This document shows, piece by piece, positions 34,057 through 44,358 of a DNA stretch of 64,000 bases; the stretch's first letter is position 1; every line of letters starts with the position of its first letter. The notes beneath the pieces were generated by a model. The model saw only the letters and a list, made by a program, of their open reading frames with translations, ran no database searches and was not told the origin of the DNA. Position numbers and translations under genes: made by a program. Source of the DNA: Pleurodeles waltl (taxonomy: Eukaryota; Chordata; Amphibia; Caudata; Salamandridae); NCBI RefSeq assembly GCF_031143425.1, contig NC_090437.1, forward strand, positions 1,173,820,863 to 1,173,884,862, read 5' to 3'.

Positions 34057-34287
34057 GAGAGCAAATGCAGCTTTATGGGAGACCACTATTTAGTGCAAGC
34101 ACAGACTGTGACCTACTTAGGGACCATTTACAAGGTGTACAGCTGCTTGAGCCAACACCCTTGTGAAACATATCATATGCTGCACCCAGTACACTACACT
34201 CTGGGATGGGGGAAAGTAAGAGTTTGCAATGCCAGCGCAGATTTTCCATGGGAGAGCCAATGTGCTGCTTCCTCTTCAGGGGTTTAG
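34057..34287 (+). CDS. Possible terminal exon of a cysteine-rich secreted protein (Ly6/uPAR-like?)
   Basis: After a TTCACAG acceptor at 34050-34056 an open frame runs 76 codons to TAG at 34285-34287, and AATAAA follows at 34379-34384, so it reads like a last coding exon with a short 3' UTR. Five cysteines occur in the order SKC, YSC, HPC, RVC, SQC. The pattern VTYLGTIYKVYSC then HPCETY then GWGKVRVC recalls the C-terminal half of Ly6/uPAR three-finger domains, which in salamanders include sodefrin-precursor-like proteins. The usual CC-x-x-D-x-C-N end is absent, so it is divergent, a pseudogene, or something else. No upstream exon is seen. The TTAA element ends only 15 bp before it. Confidence 0.3.
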   Translation, partial: ESKCSFMGDHYLVQAQTVTYLGTIYKVYSCLSQHPCETYHMLHPVHYTLGWGKVRVCNASADFPWESQCAASSSGV

Positions 34288-34699
34288 CTAAAATAGCGTG
34301 TGTTCCTGATCTTTATTTACCTGTCGCCAACAGTGCCCTAAAGGTCAGTCTCCCTCAATCATGATGGGGTATGTTTTCAATAAAAGTTTAGCTATTGTTT
34401 GCGAGGAATTGTATAACAAAAGATAAAAAGCTAATATTAGATGGTTGAGTGTGTTTTGTTTTAAAATCTAGTGCAAAGACGTTTTAAGAAAACCAATTTA
34501 TTAACAGCAAATAAAATCTAGTATTTGAGATCTAGAGGATGAATATTTACTTAAAATTGCAATACGGATGAAAGGAATAAACTTGTATTTAAACAGATCT
34601 TGCTGCTATTTCTACTATTTCGTGAAACCCAAGTAAAGTTTTTCTTCATCGATATAGACAACTTTTTATGACATTTTTACACTAGAGCTGTCTGCGGCC
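34288..34699. other. AT-rich flank, nothing recognised beyond a poly(A) signal
   Basis: AT-rich sequence after the candidate exon, up to the MITE target site. No repeat recognised. Confidence 0.4.
34379..34384 (+). terminator. AATAAA poly(A) signal
   Basis: Canonical hexamer 92 bp after the stop of the candidate exon at 34057-34287. It supports a transcript end there, but such hexamers are common in AT-rich DNA. Confidence 0.35.
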
Positions 34700-34702
34700 T
34701 AA

Positions 34703-35237
34703 GCGGGTCATTACAACCCTGTGTTGTGGCGGATTTCACCACCACCAAGCTGGTGGTAAAATCCACAGTATTACGACCACGGCGAAAGCGATGGGGTCGC
34801 ACTGCCGGGACCGGCGGTTTCCCGCTACATTGGTCCCGGTGGATTTAATCAGCCAGGGCAGCGCTGCTAGCAGCGCTGCCCAGGGGATTACGAGTCCCCC
34901 TACCGCCAGCCTTTTCCTGGCGGTTTGAACCGCCAGGAAAAGGCTGGCGGTGCGGGGAGTTGCGGGGCCCCGGGGGGCCCCTGCACTGCCCATGCCACTG
35001 GCATTAGCAGTGCAGGGGGCCCCTGCCACGGCCCCATGCAGCTTTTCACTCTCTGCTATGCAGAGAGTGAAAAGCGGCGTCTCCTGTATTGCAGCCTAGA
35101 TCCCCGCTGGGCTGGCGAGCGGAAACCAGGTTTCCCCCCGCCGGCCCAGTGGGGATCTCCTGATGGCCGTGGCGGGAGTGCGGCTGCATTGGCGGCCGCC
35201 CGGCGGTCCACCGCCCGCCAAGGTCGTAATGAGGGCC
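34703..35237. mobile_element. Harbinger-type MITE, complete, 535 bp, hairpin-rich
   Basis: TAA at 34700-34702 and 35238-35240 are perfect target duplications. Ends GCGGGTCATTACAACCCTG and CAAGGTCGTAATGAGGGCC form imperfect terminal inverted repeats; the right end resembles that of the Harbinger at 18077. Five internal stem-loops follow one another: 34856-34881, 34902-34951 (22-bp perfect arms), 34972-35023, 35042-35074 (15-bp perfect arms) and about 35099-35159. No coding capacity; the open frames on both strands come from GC-rich palindromes. Confidence 0.85.
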
Positions 35238-35240
35238 TAA

Positions 35241-37560
35241 GTCTTTTGAAAGGTGTAACTCAAGGCTGCCTGCCTTTTAGTCACTTAAGACCTGTAACAA
35301 GATTGATAGATCTGCTGGCTAAAGCCTCAGGTGGTGGATACTGTGAAACTTTCAATTTTCCATCCAATACCTTCCAAGTAGATTGTCAGTCTTAATATAT
35401 GACTAAGAATCTACTCTATTCGGGCAGGATGGGTAAGTGAAATAAACTAATTTGAAGATTTAAGTGGAGGCAGATGCACTTAGAATTTGCACTTAGAATC
35501 TGTGCATAGAAGTAGTTGTTAGCATCATGAATGTGTGAAACTAAGTACTAATAAATGTTCAGTGCTTAATAGCGAAGAATTTACATCTATTATGCTAATA
35601 AATTGAAATTGAGAGTTTTGCAAAATGTGCCCACCTAGTTGGCAACCATAACATGTACGACATATTAATAAAATTAACTGCCGAGAAAATGTGCACATGT
35701 ATAACTAAATTGTAATAGAAACTTATATTAGCAAGGAATGAATTAAACGTTTCACTTATAAACTAAATGAACGCAACTAATTGTGAAAATGGGCCTACCA
35801 GGCAAAGCCTCATGTTAAAGCTTCATGGCATAAATAATGTTCGTAAATGTTTTTCTCTCTCAGCACAATTCACAATTGTTCATTGTTCTTCAGTCAGACA
35901 GTGCTGACCCAAATGTAATGTTGCAACGTTAAATAAGTTGATGCCTCAAACTTTCTTGTGAGAACTGTCTGCTGTAATGTGATGTCCTAGATGTAGATAC
36001 ATTTGTTTCTTTCGCGCATGAGAAACTGATGTTCCTAGAACGTGACAATAGTACTACTGACTGGAGTTATGATCGCAACAGTAATGTCACCTGACAAGAA
36101 CGGATGATGAGAGCGGTAGAAGAGGATCCAATCACAAATGTGTGAAAGACTGTTGAACTTTATCACATATTTCGGAAATTAAATATTATTGGTTCTGTTA
36201 TGAACCTCAGAGAAAACTGACCAATGGGAACCCTGAGTGTTACTGCTGGGTATTTGATATAGCAAGACGGCCACTTCAGAGAGAAGCAGAGTGTCCATAT
36301 GTTTGTCCTTCCTTCTACTGCCATTATCACTAAAGTTGTTTGCTGTTACTGTTTCCCTTAGTCTTATACCCTTACTAAATTGGTTTGGTTAGCTTAAAGC
36401 CCAAACGTGGCTCAGCCAATCCCCTTCATTTTTTTTTCCTTGCCATAGCTGACCAGACAGGTGCCTAACTGACGAAGAAATCATAGCTTTCTGATCCATT
36501 TGGAGAGATATAACAAAATGCAATTGTATTTGTTGTAGATTTTTGTCCTTTCTTTTAGGTACTAACCACTATTTTATTATAGCCCTAGCTAGATGTTTTC
36601 CAAATTAACTTTTGTCTAATTTTCTCTTTTGCATGAAAGCCAAACATGCTCTTCAAATTTGAGGGTTAGTTAGAGTGTCACTGTCCAAACAAATGTTATT
36701 AACAAAGGATTGATTAAATGTATGTAATTTCAGTTGTTTCTTCAGTTATTGCAGTTATTGCTGCTATTCATTTGTACAGTAACTCTTGAATGTTTAATGA
36801 TAAATGCTTTGGTTAGGTTGCAATTTTCCGTCACTTTGGTCAGCCTGTGTTGTTCTTATATGTTTATCATTTGGTTACAAGATTACTTTTCGTGATATTA
36901 GCATTGTTAATCTAGGGAAATAAACGTTCTAACTTTACCAAAAGGTGTGGTCATTCATGGTCACAGGGGCCATGATGTGTAAAGTTTCCTGACTCAAGAT
37001 TTCTGATAATGATTTGATAAAACAAGTTGTATTGTTGCTGGTTAGGTCATGAGTAAAATTTGTGTCCATGGTGGATCACTCCTAGCAGAGTCAAAAGGTC
37101 CATCGAACCTCTAATACGTCCCCTTATGAATAAATTATCAAACTCAAATAAGGCCAGACGTGCTCACAAATGTGTTGTTCACATGGTGACAGTTATTAGA
37201 ACCATGGTTGTGGTGTCTAGGTACCTTCTTTTTCTTTTACTGAATCATCATTATAAAAGTGTTTGCCTCCTACATGGCGTCTTCTTTGTATCATACTATA
37301 ACCCATTTTTATTGGATTAGTCCCGGTGATCTACTACCTTAATGCTAGCTACACTGTTTGAAGTTTGCCAAGACGCTTTTCTGCGTTGCTCACCATCATT
37401 ACATGAACACTTCTCTGCTTTCCATTTCAAAGCTCTGGCACCTACCATTACTTGCATGATTGCATGACCCTTTGGTCACCATAATTTAAGTACTCATGCT
37501 GGGGTCTAGTTCATGGACGTAAATTCACCAAAATGCCAGGGGTAGTGGAAGTGACATCAC
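35241..37560. other. AT-rich sequence with one weak promoter candidate
   Basis: No gene is recognised. Around 36189-36300 an ATTGGTTCTG, a GACCAATGGG and a GATATAGC lie in promoter-like order, followed by GACGGCCACTTCAGAG. These could be CCAAT and TATA elements of an old LTR or a gene, but no downstream coding exon supports that. Confidence 0.35.
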
Positions 37561-37803
37561 ATGCACTGTGACCTCCACTTTCAATCACACATACTTACAC
37601 ATGCACGCACATCGACACTTATAAACACTCTCAAGTATATGTTTGGGGTACTAAAGTCCTGCTTCAGGTGCCAGGACAATTCAGGCACCAGACCTGCCAT
37701 GGTGTGCAAAATCACATTAGCCTGTGCAATATTGCACAATATCTCTCTAAGGACAAATGTCCCATTGGACTATGAGGGTACAGTCCTACCTGACCATGAA
37801 TAG
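37561..37803 (+). pseudogene. HARBI1-like transposase C-terminal fragment
   Basis: FGVLKSCFRC followed by MVCKITLACAILHNISLR is the conserved end of a Harbinger transposase and lines up with FGLLKARFRC...VCQIIVAFCMLHNLA in the gene at 11717-12884. The catalytic glutamate block (ERTFG) has decayed to TLKYMFG, and the N-terminal two thirds with both aspartates is not recognisable upstream. It belongs to a second, older Harbinger reaching to 50918. Confidence 0.6.
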
Positions 37804-39800
37804 GACAAAGACTCTGAGGGAGAGATTGTCCACACTATGCCGCCATCAGTGACGAGATAGAATTGTTGAAAATGTCTTCACTTAAAAAAGTGAGAAACAC
37901 TTTACACTAACACATGAGTTGTTAATCATAATTATAATTATAATTGACACCTCAAATGATCTCCTTGTTTGTTTCCTTTCAACCCATATTGCAAATGTTT
38001 AGCTAATTACAGTGACACTAATCCAAACTATGTGACAACATATCTCACAGACATGTTAAATCCCAAGTTACCTTGTACAACAACATCTGAAGTGATGAAG
38101 CTGGAATGTGTACATTAGATACATAATACACAAATATTTGTGAGAATGGCCATATACAACAGCAAAATATAAAACATCGCCCTCAATGTATGGCTCACAT
38201 CCAATATAATTCCATCATATTACCATGTTGTTTCATCTTATAATGCTGCAACATACAAGTACTATTTGCTTCATTGAGCTTCAATGGTAGGTGACTGTGC
38301 AATGTCTGAGACTTCTCCATAAGGTGACAAATACAAAAAAGAAGTCCCCGTGTGCAATTTCAAACAGATGGCACCCATACAAAATCAAGTCTCACTTAAA
38401 TTTAGATATGCAACAATCATCTGCATACTGTGGTGGTTGTCACAAAGATGCCAGATGTGAGACACTCTCACCCAATGAGTAATGTAGGTGTGTGCATACA
38501 TCTGTGCATATCCATGTTGAAGGTTAACATGTAATGGTTAGTACACTAAAGTATGAGAACAAAGGATAGTGCAAACTCTACACTAGTAGTGTGGCACTTA
38601 CAACATCTACTTGAAAGGCGCAAAGTACCATTACAGATGTATCAAGCATATATAGAATTCATTGGTGATTTCCAAACATACCAAACATGTTGGTGTACTA
38701 AATTAGACATACAGGAATTTGTGCATAAAAAAATAATTTTCAGCAATGCCACGTGGACACTGGGGATCACACTGAACAAAAAAAATTGTCACACAAGCAG
38801 TTGTGACATGTAATCAGAGTGATGACAAAACATGGGAACTCAGAAGAACAAACCCAAAACATTTCCATCTTTGGTCAGCCACCAAGTCACACTTACGCTT
38901 GAGGTACCAGCATATTCCCCCAGATAGGTAAATTTTTTAAAGGATTACCACTTATTAGCAACAGTCAGGAATCGTGTATGAGTGCAAAGGAGTCTGAACT
39001 GGACAAACTTATCTAAAGCAATTATGTCAACCTACACACATCCTAATCCGGTTATATGGCTCATAGAAGAACACATAAATATCTGTTGTGTCACATCATA
39101 GTCTTCAGTAGAACTACACATTTATACATGTCAATGTCACACAATTCATGATGTTCAGTTGAATACCTGGGCAAAACACGTAAGCCAAGTGATTGATATG
39201 TGGGACCATAACATCAAAACGTGAATGTTGGGAAGTCCACTTGTACTACACGAGGCCAAGGAGGGTGATGCCAACCTTACAGTGATCTTGAACCATACTA
39301 CCACGTTTCACAGTACAAGGCCAGTGAAAGGTGAACACACACATTTCAACATATCCTTAGAACCTGAGTCATAAAGTTATTCCAAAGTGGTAACTGTGTG
39401 TGGATAGTGATAGCATGTATCACACTAGAAACCCCTGTAATGCATGAAAAGTGCAGCTACATGAATACCTGTGAATGTTACATACACTTGTGCACCAAGC
39501 ATGATAACACTTTGGAACGTATCCAGTAAGTGTTGTGTATCATGGATGTGTCAAACCTATTAGGCTTTGTGAACATTAGTGTGCAGATATCCATGTCTAT
39601 CTGCAATATGTATTCATACACAAATATGTTGTAGCTTTCAACTTTCTTACTTTGCTTCTAATCCATAGTGCTGAAAACCATATACACATAATACTGTATC
39701 CTTAAATGTGATGGTAAATTGGGCTCCATGAACATCTAGGTTGTGCGGCCCTTGGCATAACCTCATATGTGAAAGTGCATGCCTTTGTCTTGTGCTAAAA
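37804..39800. other. Non-coding interior, nothing recognised
   Basis: AT-rich sequence inside the tract assigned to the second Harbinger. Short open frames only. Confidence 0.4.
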
Positions 39801-39809
39801 CGTCAATTG

Positions 39810-40285
39810 ACAAGTAAACATATGTGTTGCATGGGTATTTGCTGCATTGTAAATATGCCATATCCTAGGTAACATATGTGTTGCGTGGGTATTTGCTGCA
39901 TTGTAGTTAAGCCATGGCCTAGGTCACATTTGCGATGTGTGACTGTTTGCTTCATTGTTGGTAGGTAACGTGCTGCGTGGGTATTAGCTGCATTGTAGCT
40001 AGGCCAATGCCTAGGTAACATATGCATTGCGTGGGTATTTGCAGTGTATCACAATGTTGCTTATCCCATAGATCTTTGTGGGTCTCAGTCTAGGGCATTG
40101 TGTGGCTATTTGCTGCATTCTACATAGGCCATTACGTAGGTAACATATGGGTTGCATTTGTATAAATGGCGTATCACTATGTTGCCCGTTGCATGACCCT
40201 TTGTGGCACTCCATCTAGGACATTGTGTGGCTATTTTCTGTGTCCTGGTTAGGCCATTGTGTAGGTAATGTATAAGTTGCATGGC
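39810..40285 (+). repeat. Degenerate ~54-bp minisatellite
   Basis: Blocks of the form GGTAACATATGTGTTGCGTGGG-TATTTGCTGCATTGTAG-TAGGCCAT recur from about 39815. The first two AACATATG anchors are at 39818 and 39871, with the next near 39934. Later copies are diverged and interrupted. Confidence 0.7.
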
Positions 40286-40711
40286 TAGTGCATCACACAA
40301 TGGACATATGAGTAGCGATGCATCAGAAAAATCGGCACAAATTACGACAAGTTGCCTGTCACACCAAGCAAATGATCTAATGGGTGTGCCTGCATACCAG
40401 GTTCTGTATATTACTTTCACTTTCTGTTAGTATATGTTGGTTGTTGGTGGTTTCCTTTGGATTGCAGTTTGGAGGACCATGTGGCTGTTTGTGGTGTAGT
40501 CTGTGTCTGGTCTATTCCTGATACTTATAGATTGTGTCCTTTTTTGTGTCTTAGTGTTGTATTTTGTAATTATATTTGTCTTTGTATTTATTTGTAGTTT
40601 TGAGGTTTAAGGTTTTTTTTTTTTTTATAGTGTTATTAGGAGAAATAGGGTTAATGACTGAAAAGATAGAGGCAAGAACTTCACTGAGGGAGTGGTCGAT
40701 GCATTGTCTGG

Positions 40712-40966
40712 GTGGTCGTGTACTACCTTCTGCAGATGGTGGCTGCTGGGGGAAGGGTAAGCCAAGATTACCTCCCAAAGGATCGGAAGGACAGATGGGA
40801 GAGGGTGCACTGGCACATGGCCCAGGTATTTAAAGGTGAACTGACTATTTCCCATCTGAAACATCGGTGGGCAAATGTGGTATCCCATGAGGCGGATGTG
40901 GTAGACCTCCTGGGTTTGGAGGTTGAAGACCCCGTAGATATGTATTTATGCAGGAAGAGCATATAG
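40712..40966 (+). pseudogene. Possible Myb/SANT-like fragment
   Basis: The frame contains KDRKDRWERVHWHMAQVF and ISHLKHRWANVVSHEADVV, with the tryptophan spacing and HRW of SANT-like proteins carried by Harbinger elements, and a poly-T tract upstream at 40613-40626. It ends at TAG 40964-40966. The preceding region is out of frame, so an intact gene is unlikely. It may be one of the accessory genes of the second Harbinger. Confidence 0.35.
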
Positions 40967-41739
40967 TTATGCTGATATATTAATTATGCTCAATTGTAGT
41001 CACAAATTGTAGTTGCAATGTGTGGATGCCATGTGAAACACAAGGCGAGAGACAGAGTGACACCAAATGGCAGATGTATTAAACGGTCACACAAAGCAGC
41101 ACAGCTGGCACAAATGCTGTGTTGCATTATACGGAGCATGCACTCATGGCACCAAGTTATGCCAAGCATCCCTTCCCTAACTGAGGATTACTATTTACCA
41201 ATAACCTGCACTGATGAATGTTTTGGCATATCAGTGTAATGGCATTCATAATGTATTGCTGATTTGACTCACTCAAGTGACGGTAACACTGCACACTATG
41301 CTAGAAAAACTGCCCCTATGGTTACTTTCACATTACATATCACCATCCACACTGCACACAGTAAAAGGTATGTCTGTGTGACAAGGCTAATATGTATGTA
41401 CCAAGTGTCACATATAATATCATTACACCCAGCACAGCACAGAAAGTTACCTTGCTGTGCTGTGCCAAAGTGAAAGGGCAGGAATGCATCATTGTCGAAC
41501 TTTTATAGGGAATTCCTGTCTTTTTCTAAATTGGGAACACTTTTGTCTGCCTAGTGCCAGTGGTTGCATCCTTGTGTTATGGTGAAAGGGGGCCTGTGAT
41601 GATACTGGGTAGCAGTTCTTTCAACACCACATACCTGAAGCATGATTCTGGCATGTGATGTGAGACATCTCTGACCTTTCTCCTCCACCCAGGTCAGGAC
41701 CACAAGGTGACTAGCTGCATTCTGCCCTGACAATGTATA
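40967..41739. other. Non-coding, nothing recognised
   Basis: Interior of the second Harbinger up to the LTR target site GTATA (41735-41739). No feature is seen. Confidence 0.4.
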
Positions 41740-44353
41740 TGTTAGAAATGGGGTTTCTGGTTGGCTAGGGTATGCACCTCAGCCAGGCAGAACCTACCCA
41801 CTCTAGTCAGGGCAAGGGAGTTACACGTCCAAGATAACCCCTGCTCACCCCCTTGGTAGCTTGGCACGAGCAGTCAGGCTTAACCCGGAGGCAATGTGTA
41901 AAGCATTTGCACAACACACACAACACATGTGACACAATAAACCCACCACAAAGGAAACACAACACCAGATCATATGAAAATATATTGCACACAACGCAAT
42001 TATCACACCAAACATCACATATTAGTACTATCCTGCTACCTTAGCAGTTGTCAGAACGTTAAACATTAGTTACTCTGCAACCTAGCAGTAGTCACACATA
42101 ATACACAGGTTACTCAGTATTCTGCAACATAAGCAGTAGTCAGGAAAACATGTTATTACATCACAGCACTTGTCATAAGAATATCATAAAATGCCCATAG
42201 TAGGAACATTAGAAAACATATGGCAAGTTAGAAAAACATATTAGCAAGCATGTCCATAAAAGGAACATTTGCATACACATACGTAAAAACATCAAACGCA
42301 GGTAGGTAATATATGAATCAAACAAAAGTCTGTAGAAAGAACTTTGGATTGCAACTATATTGGTCCTTTAAACAGTACCTGGTTGGGTGAAGGCACCTCC
42401 AGTGCCTAGAAGGCGAACAATGGGGCCCCCGGTGCTCCTATGCGCAAAACGGGGTCAGAGGAGGGCAACATGCACCTCCTCTCTTTTATAGACAGGCCCC
42501 TCCGGGGACCGTGATTACTTGGGGACCCCAGGGCCTCAACCGGCCCTCACGAGGGGGGCCAAAGCCAGCAAAAACAACTTAGGGCAGGAGGGGGGCACCA
42601 AGCACCCCCTCCGGTTTAATGACAGGCCCCTCCCAGGACCCGTGATCTCTGGGGGCCCCCCCGGGCCTCCACTAACCCTTCCACCAAGCTGGGGGTGGAA
42701 CAATAATGCCCGTTTTACCTAACAGCAGAAAAGGAGCGTCCTGCTCCTAATGCAGAGGTTAGGGGGCACTCCCCGCGCCTTCTCCTGGTCCTGCCGTGAA
42801 GCCACAAGAAGATCAGACCCCTCCTGGGGCCCGAGCAGACACTCGCCTGCACCCGATGCGGTGCACGAGTGTTCTTCCAGCTTCCCGGGCTGCTGTGGTG
42901 ATCTTATTTAAAGGGGCACAATGCAGCAAGGAGCATACGAGCTCCCAAGGCTCCATAAGCGCGCTGCAATCAGCACTATGGCAGCCGCAACCACGGAGAA
43001 GCACCCCTCGTGAAGAAATGGATGCAGGGGTCAGGGCCACAGCACCCTGCCCCTGGGGAGCAGAATCTTAAGACAAGGTCCTCAGGTGGAGGGCCCAGCT
43101 ACAGGCCAGCACCAGGGAAAGGCAGCAAGTGGCAAGTCCTTCACAGTGACCAGGCAGGTCACAGGTCAGCACAGCAGCAGCAGTCCATGGCGGTTCCTGG
43201 TGAGTCCTTTCAGCCTTTGGTGTCCAGTTCCAAGATGATTCCAAGAGTCTCCAAATTGTGGGGAAAATTCCCCTGTACTTATAGTCAGTTCTTACAGTGT
43301 TTTACAATGGTAGGGAGAGGAGGTTCCAGCCAGTTACAACTGGTTCTGGGAGTGCCCCCTCTCTCCTTTCAGCACAGGCTCCAAACATTAGTGGGGGGTT
43401 AACGACCCTATTGTGTGAGGCCAGGGCACAGTCTTTACAAATGAAGGTGTGCCCTGCCTCTCCCTTCTCTCAGCCCAGGAAGACTATTCAGTATGCAGAT
43501 ACACCTCTGTGACACCTCCACCCTCCCTGTGTACAGGCTGTCTGAAAAGTATGCACAAAGCCCCAACTGTCACTCTGCCCAGACGTGGATTGGAGTCAAG
43601 CTGCAAAACACCAGAGTCATAAGTACAGATAAATGTGCACTTTCTAGAAGTGGCATTTCTGTGATAGTAATAAAAAATACACCCACAACAGTAAGCAGTA
43701 TTTATTATCACCATCACAACCATACCAAACACGCCTACGCTACCCCTCATAAATCAGACAATACCCCTTACAGGCAGGGCATTTCTAATGCAATCCTATG
43801 AGAAGGCAGCACTCACAGCAGTGAGACATCAAGTTAGGCTGTTTGTCACTACCAGGACAGCCCATGCAATATGGCACATGTCCTGCCTTTCTACATACAT
43901 GGCACCCTGCCCATAGAGCTAGCTAGGGCGTACCTTAGGGGTGACTTACATGTAGTAAAAGGGGAGTTCTGGGCCTGGCAAGTAAGTTTAGATGCCAGGT
44001 CCCTGTGGCAGAAAACTGCGCACACAGGCCCTGCGCTAGCAAGCCTGAGACAGGTTTGAAAGTCTACTTCAGTGGGTGGCACAAGCAGTGCTGCAGGCCC
44101 ACTAGTAGTATTTAATTTGCAGGCCCTGGGTATAGAGATACCACTGTACAAGGGACTTATAGATAAATTAAATATGCCAATTAGGTATAAGCCAATCATA
44201 CCAACTTTAGATGGGAGAGCACCTGCACTTTAGCACTGGTCAGCAGTGATAAAGTGCTCAGAGTCCTAGAGCCAACAGCGAGAGGTCAGAAAAACCAGGA
44301 GGAAGGAAGCAAAAAGACTGGGCATGACCCTGCGTAAGGCAAAAAGTCCAACA
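41740..44353 (-). mobile_element. Solo LTR, family A, 2614 bp, perfect 5-bp target duplication
   Basis: On the minus strand it begins TGTTGGACTTTTTGCC at 44353 and ends CCCATTTCTAACA at 41740. GTATA flanks both sides (41735-41739 and 44354-44358). TATAAG on the minus strand at about 43278-43283 is the likely TATA box, without the upstream palindrome of other copies. No internal region is present. The perfect duplication suggests a younger insertion than the others. Confidence 0.85.
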
Positions 44354-44358
44354 GTATA

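Noticed and set aside
34925..35395. 156-codon plus-strand frame
   Set aside because: It is mostly the palindromic MITE and runs out into flanking sequence.
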